A stretch of DNA of 64,000 nt from CALFVT01 sp964513675 (lineage in GTDB: Bacteria > Pseudomonadota > Alphaproteobacteria > Caulobacterales > Maricaulaceae): assembly GCA_964513675.1 (NCBI GenBank), contig CAZEOD010000003.1:17528-81527 (forward strand), in the 5' to 3' direction. The first letter of the stretch is position 1; each line of letters opens with the position of its first letter. Shown in pieces: positions 7,857 through 16,963 of this stretch. The notes under the pieces were generated by a model. That model saw only the letters and a program-made list of their open reading frames with translations. It was not told where the DNA came from and did no database searches. The translations under genes and the position numbers were made by a program.

Positions 7857-9953
7857 ATGGCCGAAACAAAATCACTTAAAAAAAACCTGACCTTGTTTGA
7901 TGTCTATGCGATGTCAACGGGGGCCATGTTCAGCTCAGGCCTATTTTTGCTGCCAGGAATTGCCGCCTCTTATACCGGCAATTCGGTTTGGCTAGCCTAT
8001 TTGCTCGCTGGATTTTTAATTCTGCCGGCCATGTATTGCATGGCGGAGCTGTCGACGGCCATGCCCAAAGCCGGCGGAACCTATTATTTCCTCGACCGCG
8101 CCATGGGGCCGCTCATGGGGACAATAGGCGGGCTTGGCTCTTGGATTGCGGTTGTCTTTAAAAGCGCCTTTGCCCTTGTCGGCATGGGAGCTTATTTAGG
8201 CCTTTATCTTGATTTACCGTTTACCGTCACAGCCATCGCCCTGACGATTGCCTTTGGCCTTATTAATATCTTTGGGGCGAAGGAAACGACCCTCCTCCAG
8301 CGCGGTCTTGTGACTACCCTTGTCGTTATATTAATTGCCTTTGTTGTCTTAGGGTTTCGAGAAACAAACCTAATGGATGCCTTTAAAACCGATCCAGGGC
8401 AGGGCGGGTTTTTTAAATCGGGTTTCGTCGGATTTGTCTCCACGATAGGCCTTGTTTTTGTCTCTTATGCAGGCCTTACAAAAGTGGCGAGCGTGGCCGA
8501 AGAAGTTCAAAACCCTGACCGTAACATTCCCCTCGGCATGACATTATCTCTCATAACGGCCACAATTATCTATACGCTTGGCACTATGGTTTTAATTAAA
8601 GTGCTAGAACCGCAAGCGCTTTATGACAGCTTGACGCCAATAGCGGATGCAGGCCGTGAATTTTTGGGCTGGGCGCCCTTTGACCTCGGCGTTATTATGA
8701 TTGTTATTGCCGCCATTGCTGCCTTTGCCTCAACGGGCAATGCAGGAATAATGTCCGCCTCGCGCTACCCCTATGCCATGGCGAAAGACAAGCTTGTGCC
8801 GGATCGCCTCAGCCAAATTGGGAAATATGGCACGCCGACCATGGCCATTATTGTGACCGTTATTGCCATGATAATTGTGCTAATGCTTTTTGATGTGGCA
8901 TCAGTTGCTAAACTCGCCAGCGCCTTTCAGCTTCTTCTCTTTGGTCTTGTTTGTGTCGCCGTTATTGTCATGCGCGAGTCGAAAATTCCGACCTATAAAC
9001 CCGGATATAAAGCCCCGCTTTATCCATGGCTTCAAATCATGGGGATTTTGATTTCTTTCTGGCTCATCATTGAGATGGGTATTCTGGCGATCGCTTTTAC
9101 CGGCATGGTCACGATTGGCTGTGTGCTCTGGTATCACTTCTATGCCGCTGGTAAGCTTGCTCGGCGCGGCGCGATTTTTCATATCCATCAACGCCTCGGC
9201 CAGCAGCGCTATGAGGGCCTAGAGCGAGAATTAATGACAATTATTCATGATCGCACCCAAGCGGAAAACCTGTCCTATGAAGCCGTTATTGCCCGCTCTG
9301 TGATGATGGATTTCCGTTACGGTATTTATGACCTTGCCCATATTCAATCCATCATCAAACAACAAGGCGCGGAGAGATATGGTCTGGACGCCAGCATTAT
9401 TGACGACAGCCTAAATGCGCAGGCCTTAAAGCTTCATGCCATGAGTGAGCATGTTCATATCCATTACTCAACCCATCAAGGCGTGGCAGAACCTGAGCTT
9501 TTTGTTATGCGCTTTGGGCCGCAAGCCAAGCTTGATATTACATCGGCAAAGACCGCCCATACGCTTATGTTCCTGATCGTGCCGCCAAAGCCGGTCGGTC
9601 TTGACCTTCGCCTTGCGGGGCATTTAGCGGAAGTCGTGCAAAGTGAGCATTTTGAAACGCGGTGGCTCGCCTCCGATAGCGAGCGGGACATGAATGAAGT
9701 CCTCATGCGGGACGATCATTTCTTACATGGCCCTGTCAGCGAATATCCGAATCTTTTAGCCCAAGCCGGCCGTAAAATCTCGGACATAAAGCTGCCCGCC
9801 TCTTGCCTTATCGCTCTGATTGAAAGGGAGGGGGATATTCTGGTCGCAACCCCAGATATTGAATTACAAAGCACAGATGATGTCGCGATTATTGGCGAGC
9901 CGGTTGATTTACAAAACTTACGCCAAAGCCCAACAGAGCTTATGACGCCGTAA
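7857..9953 (+). CDS. APC-family amino acid permease fused to EIIA-like and RCK_C domains
   Basis: The 698-residue product has three parts. Residues 1-440 form a 12-helix APC-superfamily permease (LFDVYAMSTGAMFSSGLFLLPG is the typical first helix; VASVAEEVQNPDRNIP is the usual loop). After a linker comes a domain resembling PTS EIIA type 2 (about 530-640, for example AHTLMFLIVPPKPVGLDLRLAGHLAEVV). The end resembles RCK_C/TrkA-C (about 640-690, ISDIKLPASCLIALIEREGDILVATPD), which in other proteins binds small ligands. The soluble parts probably regulate transport. The start at 7857 has GGGAGG (7846-7851) at good spacing, better than the ATG ten codons upstream. The substrate is unknown. Confidence 0.85.
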   Translation: MAETKSLKKNLTLFDVYAMSTGAMFSSGLFLLPGIAASYTGNSVWLAYLLAGFLILPAMYCMAELSTAMPKAGGTYYFLDRAMGPLMGTIGGLGSWIAVVFKSAFALVGMGAYLGLYLDLPFTVTAIALTIAFGLINIFGAKETTLLQRGLVTTLVVILIAFVVLGFRETNLMDAFKTDPGQGGFFKSGFVGFVSTIGLVFVSYAGLTKVASVAEEVQNPDRNIPLGMTLSLITATIIYTLGTMVLIKVLEPQALYDSLTPIADAGREFLGWAPFDLGVIMIVIAAIAAFASTGNAGIMSASRYPYAMAKDKLVPDRLSQIGKYGTPTMAIIVTVIAMIIVLMLFDVASVAKLASAFQLLLFGLVCVAVIVMRESKIPTYKPGYKAPLYPWLQIMGILISFWLIIEMGILAIAFTGMVTIGCVLWYHFYAAGKLARRGAIFHIHQRLGQQRYEGLERELMTIIHDRTQAENLSYEAVIARSVMMDFRYGIYDLAHIQSIIKQQGAERYGLDASIIDDSLNAQALKLHAMSEHVHIHYSTHQGVAEPELFVMRFGPQAKLDITSAKTAHTLMFLIVPPKPVGLDLRLAGHLAEVVQSEHFETRWLASDSERDMNEVLMRDDHFLHGPVSEYPNLLAQAGRKISDIKLPASCLIALIEREGDILVATPDIELQSTDDVAIIGEPVDLQNLRQSPTELMTP

Positions 9954-9986
9954 ATTTTAGCTCATATAAAACGCGGTAGCCGCAAA

Positions 9987-10026
9987 ACAGCACAGGCTTA
10001 TTTTATACAGCACAGGCTTATTTTAT
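9987..10026. repeat. Exact 20-bp tandem duplication
   Basis: The 20-base unit beginning ACAGCACAGG and ending TTATTTTAT occurs twice head to tail without mismatch. It lies between two convergent genes and is non-coding. Confidence 0.9.
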
Positions 10027-10076
10027 GCTGATAATAGCATAACGAAAGACGAGCTCTCCGTTATGCCAAATCCGTT

Positions 10077-12473
10077 TTACTCGACTGTTAAAACAGTGGT
10101 TTTGACATTATCCGAGCTATTGCCGACCATAATATCAAACTCGCCCGCTTCGACAACACGCTCCATATCGCGGTTATAAAATTGCAGCGCATCTGTGCCG
10201 ATTGAAAAGCTAATATTTTGCGTCTCGCCTGGCTCCAAGCTGACGCGCTTAAAGCCCTTAAGCTCTTTCACGGGCCGCGTGATCGAGCTGACTTTATCTC
10301 TGATATAAAGCTGCACAACTTCATCACCGGCAATATCGCCTGTATTGGTGACATTGACCGAGACGCTCACCGTGCCGTCAGGCGCGATTGCGGCGCTTGA
10401 TAATGTCGGCTCCGAAATGTCAAAGCTTGTGTAAGACAGGCCATAACCAAAGGGGTAGAGCGGGCCGGCATCAGCAAAGGCATAGCCGCGCCGCGCCGTT
10501 GGCTTATAATTATAGAAAGCCGGAATTTGCCCGACATTACGCGGCACAGAAACCGGCATTTTTCCGCCCGGGTTGACATCACCGAATAAAATATCAGCGA
10601 CAGCCGTGCCGGTTTCTTGCCCCAAAATCCAGCCGTATAAAATAGCCGGCATTTTATCTTGGACATTTTCAAGAGATAAAGGACGCCCAGAAATAATAAC
10701 GCTGACCATGGGCTTGCCCGTTTCCGCTAAGGCCTCAACAAGCTCTTTTTGCTCCCCGATCAGATTAATGTCATTACGGTCGCCCATATGCATTTCATTC
10801 CACGCCTCACGCGAGGTGGATTCATCGCCCCCAATAGCCAGAATAATTAAATCCGCGTCTTGGGCGACAGCCACAGCTTTTTTGATGTCCGATAAGTTCT
10901 GCTCGCGGTCAATTAAATTGACCTCATCATCCCACCAAGAGCGGTTATCCGTCAGCCGCACGCCTTGCGCGCTTGTCACCTCTGCCGCGTCACCAACCTT
11001 GGCTTTAATTCCGTCTAAAATTGAAATTGTCTGGCGCGGTTCATCTGAATATCCGCCCAAAACCGTAATCGCCGCATTTGGGCCGATGACGGCAATTTTA
11101 TCATATTCAGACATGTCGAGCGGCAATAAGTCGTCTTCATTTTTCAGTAAAACCGCCGCCTTTTGCGCGGCTTTAAGGGCCAAATCGCGCCCCTCTTGAT
11201 TACCCGTGAGAGCATCTGCTTTTGCGCCGTCAGCATAAGGCGTGTCAAAGACATTACCGCGCTCTTTCATCTCCAAGACTCGGCGGACGGCTTGATCGAC
11301 AAGCGCAATATCAAACTCTCCTGCCTCAATTTTGTCCTTAATCGCATAAAAGGCAATGCCGTCTGGTAGCTCCATATCAACGCCTGAACTGAGGGATAAA
11401 GCGCCAGCTTCCGCAATGTTATTGACGATATGGTGGCGGCGTTCTAGCTCATTAATGGCGAAATAATCCGCGACAACAACGCCGTCAAATCCCCATTCCT
11501 GCCGCAGAACATCATTGAGTAGCCAGCTATTGGCATGAGACGGTATGCCGTCGATTTCATTATATGAGGCCATAACGGACGCCGCGCCAGCTTCTTTGAC
11601 GGCGGCTTCGAAGGGCGGGAAAAAACGCTCGCGCAGTTCACGCTCGGAAATTTGCGACGGACCGACATTCATGCCGCCTTCGGGCGCGCCGTGACCGGTC
11701 ATATGTTTCAAAGTCGTCAGCACTTTATCATCTTCAATCGGAAAGCCCTGCCCTTGAAAACCGGTTACAGCCGCAACCCCCATACGCGAGACTAAATAGG
11801 GGTCTTCACCGTAAGTTTCTTCAATCCGGCCCCAGCGCGGGTCTAGCGCAATATCAACAACGGGGGAGAGGACATGATGCGCGCCGCGAACGCGAATTTC
11901 TCGGCCTGTAACCGCATAGACATCATGGACAAGATCCGTATCGAAACTGGCCGCCAGAGCGATTGACTGCGGGAAAGAGGTGGCATAACGCCCCTGAAAC
12001 CCGTGCAGGCCTTCTTCGTGGAAAAGCACCGGAATACCCAGCCGTGTATTTTCAATATGCCATTTTTGAATGGAGTTAATTAAATCAGCCGTTTGGCTCG
12101 GTGTTCGCGCCGACATTTTTCGGACAACGGATGAATCATTCGGGTCACGATTTTCACCTTGATCCTCCATGCCAAACGTATCTTGCGGACGGGCAAAACA
12201 GCCGATGCCATGGGGGAAATGTTCCTCCATTTTCTCAGGATTAAATGATCCATCGGGTTCAATGACTTTCGCCTTGTCAAACCAAATACAGCTTATCTGC
12301 GCGAGCTTCTCATCCAGCGTCATGCTGCTGAGCAATCTGTTGACGCGGTCAGATGCGGAGCTTGTTATCACCGGTGCATTTGACGCATTTGGCGCTGTTG
12401 CCTGCGGGGCTGAACAGGCGGTTAGAACAAGGGCTAAAGCTGTGGCTGTAAGTAACTTAAGAGGTGAAGTCAT
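10077..12473 (-). CDS. GH3 beta-glucosidase/beta-xylosidase lipoprotein (BglX-like)
   Basis: This 798-residue glycoside hydrolase of family 3 releases sugars from the non-reducing end of beta-linked oligosaccharides. It has a lipoprotein signal (lipobox LTAC, Cys20), so it is likely anchored in the periplasm or outer membrane. The N-terminal TIM barrel contains KHMTGHG and the nucleophile Asp336 in GFDGVVVADYF. The second alpha/beta domain follows, then a C-terminal fibronectin-III-like domain (about 695-795). It lies 24 bases behind xylA on the same strand, which favours beta-xylosidase activity on xylo-oligosaccharides, but specificity between glucose and xylose cannot be read from sequence. 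Confidence 0.92.
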   Translation of the reverse strand: MTSPLKLLTATALALVLTACSAPQATAPNASNAPVITSSASDRVNRLLSSMTLDEKLAQISCIWFDKAKVIEPDGSFNPEKMEEHFPHGIGCFARPQDTFGMEDQGENRDPNDSSVVRKMSARTPSQTADLINSIQKWHIENTRLGIPVLFHEEGLHGFQGRYATSFPQSIALAASFDTDLVHDVYAVTGREIRVRGAHHVLSPVVDIALDPRWGRIEETYGEDPYLVSRMGVAAVTGFQGQGFPIEDDKVLTTLKHMTGHGAPEGGMNVGPSQISERELRERFFPPFEAAVKEAGAASVMASYNEIDGIPSHANSWLLNDVLRQEWGFDGVVVADYFAINELERRHHIVNNIAEAGALSLSSGVDMELPDGIAFYAIKDKIEAGEFDIALVDQAVRRVLEMKERGNVFDTPYADGAKADALTGNQEGRDLALKAAQKAAVLLKNEDDLLPLDMSEYDKIAVIGPNAAITVLGGYSDEPRQTISILDGIKAKVGDAAEVTSAQGVRLTDNRSWWDDEVNLIDREQNLSDIKKAVAVAQDADLIILAIGGDESTSREAWNEMHMGDRNDINLIGEQKELVEALAETGKPMVSVIISGRPLSLENVQDKMPAILYGWILGQETGTAVADILFGDVNPGGKMPVSVPRNVGQIPAFYNYKPTARRGYAFADAGPLYPFGYGLSYTSFDISEPTLSSAAIAPDGTVSVSVNVTNTGDIAGDEVVQLYIRDKVSSITRPVKELKGFKRVSLEPGETQNISFSIGTDALQFYNRDMERVVEAGEFDIMVGNSSDNVKTTVLTVE

Positions 12474-12497
12474 AATATCCTCGGTGACTTGATGTGT

Positions 12498-13817
12498 TTA
12501 TTTGATATGTGATGTAACGATATTTTCAAGCAATTCTTGATGGCCCGAGACAGGCTCTGGCGAGCTGCTTTGGGACAAGGCATGAGCCGCCATAGCGTCA
12601 AGATCTGTTCCGCCTTCGAGCATTTTATGGCCAATGCCAGCGTTCCATCCTGCATATCTTTTATCAACAAATGATGATAATTTCTCGCTTTCAATCAACG
12701 CCGCCGCATTTTCAAGGCAACGCGCCAGCAGATCCATTCCGCCAATATGGCCGTAAAATAAATCCGACGCATCCTTGCTTTGCCGTCTGACTTTGGCGTC
12801 AAAATTAGCGCCGCCATTTTTAAAGCCGCCGCCCTGTAATATATAATAAAGCGCCATGGTTGTTTCGCGAAGATCATTTGGGAATTGATCCGTGTCCCAT
12901 CCATTTTGCGGATCGCCCCGATTGAAATCAATAGAGCCAAATATACCAAAAGCATTGGCCATTTCAACTTCATGCTCAAAGCTATTACCAGCTAAAGTGG
13001 CGTGATTAGGTTCGATATTAACGCGCACTTCTTTTTCAAGACCATGCGCCTTTAAGAAGCCATATACGGTTGCAACATCGCGGTCATATTGATGCTTTGT
13101 TGGCTCATGAGGTTTAGGCTCAATTAAGATATCGCCTTTGAAACCAATCTTATGCTTATGCTCAACCGCCATGGTCAAGAACCGCCCAAGCTGCTCCATC
13201 TCTTGTTTAACGCGGGTGTTTAAAATCGTATCATAACCTTCGCGCCCGCCCCAAAGAACATAATTCGCGCCGCCAAGACGGTGAGTCGCTTCCATCGCCT
13301 CTTTGACTTGCAGGGCCGCAAAGGCAACCACATCAGGATTTGGGTTCGTCGAGGCCCCGGCCATATAACGCGGATGAGAGAACATATTCGCCGTACCCCA
13401 CAGCAATTTAATGCCGGTTTCATCCATCTTCTCCGCCGCTTTATCTGTGATGTGGCGCAGGTTATCAACATGCTCTTTCGCTGTGGAGGCCTCGGCCATC
13501 ATATCCACATCATGGAAACAGAAAAACGGGTTTCCGAGTTTTTGGAAAAAAGTAAAAGCGGCGTCTAATTTATCTTCTGCCGCCTTTCGGTCATTCGCGC
13601 CCTTATGCCAAGGCCGGTTGAATGTGCCGCCGCCAAAAACGTCAAACCCATCCCAACAAAATGTATGCCAATAACACACAGCAATGCGCAGATGTTCTTC
13701 CATGGTCTTACCCATGACAATTTTGGATTTATCATAATAACGAAAGGCTAATGGGTTTTCACTCCCCTGCCCCTCATATTTAATCGTCGGAATATCTTTA
13801 AAATAGGGATGGTTCAT
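12498..13817 (-). CDS. xylA: Xylose isomerase
   Basis: XylA converts D-xylose to D-xylulose. The 439-residue product (start MNHPYFKDIPTI) matches the E. coli enzyme in length and in nearly all landmarks: NPLAFRYYD, CYWHTFCWDGFDVFG, FCFHDVD, LLWGTANMFSHPRY, ENY/ANYVLWGGREGY, IEPKPHEPTKHQYD and NFDAKVRRQS. Metal- and substrate-binding His, Glu and Asp residues are all present. The reading frame extends 27 codons upstream, but the added residues are not conserved. It is followed by the GH3 gene and preceded by a LacI-type operator. No xylulokinase gene is in the window. Confidence 0.97.
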   Translation of the reverse strand: MNHPYFKDIPTIKYEGQGSENPLAFRYYDKSKIVMGKTMEEHLRIAVCYWHTFCWDGFDVFGGGTFNRPWHKGANDRKAAEDKLDAAFTFFQKLGNPFFCFHDVDMMAEASTAKEHVDNLRHITDKAAEKMDETGIKLLWGTANMFSHPRYMAGASTNPNPDVVAFAALQVKEAMEATHRLGGANYVLWGGREGYDTILNTRVKQEMEQLGRFLTMAVEHKHKIGFKGDILIEPKPHEPTKHQYDRDVATVYGFLKAHGLEKEVRVNIEPNHATLAGNSFEHEVEMANAFGIFGSIDFNRGDPQNGWDTDQFPNDLRETTMALYYILQGGGFKNGGANFDAKVRRQSKDASDLFYGHIGGMDLLARCLENAAALIESEKLSSFVDKRYAGWNAGIGHKMLEGGTDLDAMAAHALSQSSSPEPVSGHQELLENIVTSHIK

Positions 13818-14010
13818 AGCCTGTTGTCCTAAAATGCCGGAACGTCTGTGATAGAGTCTGTTAAAGAAGCCCCGGCGTGGTTGAGGGAAACCCCTCACGC
13901 CGCAAAAAACCTAAAGGCTAAACCCAAAAGTCAAAGCAAGGGTCGCCATGATAGCCTATTCGCCAATTTAACAGTTAAAACAGTAATGTCCCAGTCTTGT
14001 TTTTTTATTT

Positions 14011-14027
14011 TTGATAGCGCTAACATT
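14011..14027. promoter_or_regulatory. LacI-type operator upstream of xylA
   Basis: TTGATAGCGCTAACATT has the central TAGCGCTA palindrome typical of LacI-family sites. It lies about 190 bases before the xylA start. A near copy is found ahead of the sugar transporter gene (15329-15345), with the LacI regulator gene between them, so both are probably its targets. Confidence 0.7.
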
Positions 14028-14087
14028 TTACGCCGTCAATGGCTGAATAAGCCTAGGCCCTAGAAACATGTCGGGTTCGGGGCCGGC

Positions 14088-15134
14088 TTAGGGTTTTGGA
14101 GGCTGCACCGAGCTGCGTTTAATCAGCTGGAATTTTAAAAGCTCTGTATTTTTATCTTTAAAGGACTCATCGCCTGTCAATTCGGCGCAAAGAATATTGA
14201 CCGCTTGTTCGGCCATTTCAGCAATCGGCTGTCGGATCGTGGTCAAGCTTGGCCAGATGGATGTCGCAATCTCTGTATCATCAAACCCCGCCACGGAGAG
14301 GTCAGCCGGCACCGACAGGCCGCGCATGGCCGCACTGGCAATAACGCCCGCCGCCATATCATCATTACTGGCGAATATCGCCGTTGGCCTGTCTTTTAAA
14401 TCTAATAATTCAAACCCCCCTTCCATGCCCGATCGGTAGGTAAAGGCACCGTCAACCACATGTTCGGGGTATAGCTTTATACCCGCCTCGCGCAGGGCCG
14501 TCACATAGCCTTCATAGCGCAGGGCGCTGGAGGGATGGCCCTTGGGGGCTTTGATGAACCCAATACGGGAGTGACCTTGGCTGATTAAATATAAGCTCAT
14601 TTGCCGTACCGCTTCTGTGTCGTCCATGGCGACCCGCAGGCTTTGGGTCAAGACATTACCCGGCGCCACCCGCACACTGGCCACGCCCAATTTACTCAAG
14701 GCGTCAACAAGCTCTCGGTTATCACTCAGCGGAGGCGTAATAATAACGCCATCTAATCCCGCGCGGTAAAGCGATTCCGCGACCTTTTCAGGGCTGCCGT
14801 GATGCGGGTTATTCGTGCCCAAATCATCAATGACCAAATGATGCCCAAAGGCGCGGCAGGCCTTTAGCGCGCCTTCAAGCACTTTGGCCAAATAGCTAGG
14901 GCTGGGGTTGTGATAAACAATACCAATAAAAAAAGAATTGCCCCCCGCAAGACGCCGCGCCATTAAATTAGGCCGATAGCCCAATGCGCCGATTGCCGCT
15001 TCGACTTTTTGGCGGGTTTTTGCCTTAACAAGGCTTTGCCCATTAACCACGCGCGATACGGTCATCTGCGATACGCCGGCCTTTTCCGCAACGTCTTTAA
15101 TGGTGACATGGTTACGATTAGACCTGATATTCAT
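14088..15134 (-). CDS. LacI-family sugar-responsive repressor (probable XylR-type)
   Basis: This 348-residue protein has the LacI helix-turn-helix at its N-terminus (VTIKDVAEKAGVSQMTVSRVVNG, about 10-32) with the hinge helix (YRPNLMARRLAG), then a periplasmic-binding-protein-like effector domain. It lies between xylA and a sugar porter gene, both of which carry matching operators. It most likely represses both and is released by xylose or a derivative. The inducer is inferred from context. The gene is on the same strand as xylA but has its own upstream region. Confidence 0.9.
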   Translation of the reverse strand: MNIRSNRNHVTIKDVAEKAGVSQMTVSRVVNGQSLVKAKTRQKVEAAIGALGYRPNLMARRLAGGNSFFIGIVYHNPSPSYLAKVLEGALKACRAFGHHLVIDDLGTNNPHHGSPEKVAESLYRAGLDGVIITPPLSDNRELVDALSKLGVASVRVAPGNVLTQSLRVAMDDTEAVRQMSLYLISQGHSRIGFIKAPKGHPSSALRYEGYVTALREAGIKLYPEHVVDGAFTYRSGMEGGFELLDLKDRPTAIFASNDDMAAGVIASAAMRGLSVPADLSVAGFDDTEIATSIWPSLTTIRQPIAEMAEQAVNILCAELTGDESFKDKNTELLKFQLIKRSSVQPPKP

Positions 15135-15303
15135 GACCTAGACTCCCCTCAACTCGGCGTTTACAAAATAAGTAACACTCCCGCCGCAATGGCCGCATCA
15201 ATCCCCGCTAAATCACTATGACCTAGACGCCAAGCTTTAGGCGGGCCAAGCGTGATCGGGGCATATCGCGGATGAAACGACGTAATTAGGTCTGTAAACA
15301 CCA

Positions 15304-15333
15304 TTGACATAGACAATATTAAGAAGGAATGAT
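15304..15333 (+). promoter_or_regulatory. Putative promoter of the sugar transporter gene
   Basis: TTGACA (15304-15309) is a perfect -35. The -10 is weak (AATGAT, 15328-15333, 18-base spacing) and overlaps the operator at 15329, which fits repression by blocking RNA polymerase. Confidence 0.4.
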
Positions 15334-15345
15334 AGCGTTAACATT
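15329..15345. promoter_or_regulatory. LacI-type operator upstream of the sugar porter gene
   Basis: ATGATAGCGTTAACATT differs from the xylA operator at two positions only. It overlaps the expected -10 region of the porter promoter. Confidence 0.7.
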
Positions 15346-15414
15346 AATAAGAAATAATAGCCTTATAAATAAGAGCTATATTATAAGAAGCAAAATGCTC
15401 AAAGGGGACATAAC

Positions 15415-16824
15415 GTGACGTCTGAAGCCATGCCATCTGAAAAATCCGCAACGGGATTTATTATTTTCATCAGCCTTATTGCAACTCTGGGCGGATTTTT
15501 ATTCGGCTATGACAGCGGGGTTATCAACGGCACAGTTGATGGGCTGCAAACCGCTTTTGAATCGAAAAGCGTGGGGACGGGCTTTAGCGTAGCCTCCATG
15601 TTACTCGGCAGCGCGATCGGGGCCTTTTTTGCAGGCTGGGCGTCTGATAAATATGGCCGCCGCAATATGCTGATCCTTGCCGCCGTTTTCTTTATCATCA
15701 GCGCTTGGGGCTCGGGCATCGCCGGCGGCTCTGGCGCGTTTATTGCCTATCGTATTTTGGGCGGCTTGGCTGTTGGCGCGGCGTCAGTTATGGCGCCTGC
15801 TTATATCTCTGAAATTGCGCCCGCACGGATTCGCGGACGGCTTGCCTCGATTCAGCAAGTGGCGATTATTGCTGGTTTATTCTTTGCCTTCCTGAGTAAT
15901 TATTTTCTCGCCAAATCGGCTGGATCCTCTTTAACGCCGTTTTGGTTAGGGTTTGAAACATGGCGCTGGATGTTTTGGATGGAGCTTATTCCGGCTTTTA
16001 TCTTTTTAGTCATGCTGTTTTTCATTCCAAAAAGCCCGCGTTATCAAATGATGCGCGAAGAAGAAATTGGCGCGAATAAGACTCTCAGCCGTATCTATGG
16101 TCAAACCGAAGCTGGCCGCAAAATGTCAGAGATCAAACGCTCTTTAAGCTCTGACCATAAGCCCGCTCTTTCCGATGTTTTGCAAAAAGGAAAAATCTTC
16201 CGCAATATTGTATGGGTCGGGATCGGGCTTGCGGTATTACAGCAGCTTATTGGTATTAATATTATTTTCTATTATGGCTCTGTCCTCTGGCAGTCTGTTG
16301 GCTTTAGCGAATCTGATGCCCTGTTAATTAATGTGTTATCTGGCGCGCTGTCTATTGCCGCTGTTTTAGTTGCGCTGGCGAGCATTGAAAGCTTTGGACG
16401 AAAGCCGCTGCTTATTGTTGGCTCCATCGGCATGTTTATTTCGCTCGCCCTGATTGCCTATGCCTTTAGCACCGGCGGATTAGTCGACGGCAAACTCTCG
16501 CTGAGTGATGAAATTGGCTTGATGGCGTTAATTGCTGCCAATACTTATGTTGTGTTTTTCAACCTCAGTTGGGGGCCGGTTATGTGGGTGATGTTAGGCG
16601 AAATGTTCCCCAATCAAATCCGCGGCTCTGGCTTGGGTGTTTCAGGCGCCGCGCAATGGCTTGCGAATTTTGCAATCACCATGACCTTCCCGATTTTCCT
16701 TGCGACGATCGGTTTGGCCGCCGCCTATAGTATCTATGCCGTCTTCGCCTTTATTTCGATCTTCTTTGTTATTTTATATGTCAAAGAAACCAAGGGCAAA
16801 GAACTTGAGGATATGACGGGATAA
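15415..16824 (+). CDS. MFS sugar:proton symporter (XylE/GalP type)
   Basis: This 469-residue protein has 12 predicted membrane helices and the sugar-porter signatures: GFLFGYDSGVINGT in helix 1, DKYGRRN in loop 2-3, RILGGLAVGAASVMAPAYISEIAPARIRGRL, QQLIGINIIFYYG in helix 7 and a C-terminal VKETKGKELE. The GTG at 15415 has AAGGGG (15402-15407) at good spacing and is preferred over the ATG five codons later. With xylA, the GH3 enzyme and shared operators next to it, xylose is the most likely substrate. Confidence 0.92.
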   Translation: MTSEAMPSEKSATGFIIFISLIATLGGFLFGYDSGVINGTVDGLQTAFESKSVGTGFSVASMLLGSAIGAFFAGWASDKYGRRNMLILAAVFFIISAWGSGIAGGSGAFIAYRILGGLAVGAASVMAPAYISEIAPARIRGRLASIQQVAIIAGLFFAFLSNYFLAKSAGSSLTPFWLGFETWRWMFWMELIPAFIFLVMLFFIPKSPRYQMMREEEIGANKTLSRIYGQTEAGRKMSEIKRSLSSDHKPALSDVLQKGKIFRNIVWVGIGLAVLQQLIGINIIFYYGSVLWQSVGFSESDALLINVLSGALSIAAVLVALASIESFGRKPLLIVGSIGMFISLALIAYAFSTGGLVDGKLSLSDEIGLMALIAANTYVVFFNLSWGPVMWVMLGEMFPNQIRGSGLGVSGAAQWLANFAITMTFPIFLATIGLAAAYSIYAVFAFISIFFVILYVKETKGKELEDMTG

Positions 16825-16895
16825 TCTATCCAGCATTAAGGCGCAGCGAAAACGCTTTGCTGCCATAATGACCCGCGTTATTTACGCGATAGCTA

Positions 16896-16940
16896 AACAC
16901 CCCGCTCCGCTTAAAATCGGCGCGGGGTGTTGTTATTTAT
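16896..16940 (+). terminator. Terminator of the sugar porter gene
   Basis: AACACCCCGC (16896-16905) and GCGGGGTGTT (16922-16931) form a perfect 10-bp stem, followed by the T-rich GTTATTTATTTAT. This fits a rho-independent terminator on the plus strand. Confidence 0.75.
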
Positions 16941-16963
16941 TTATATATTATTCTGCTTATTTA

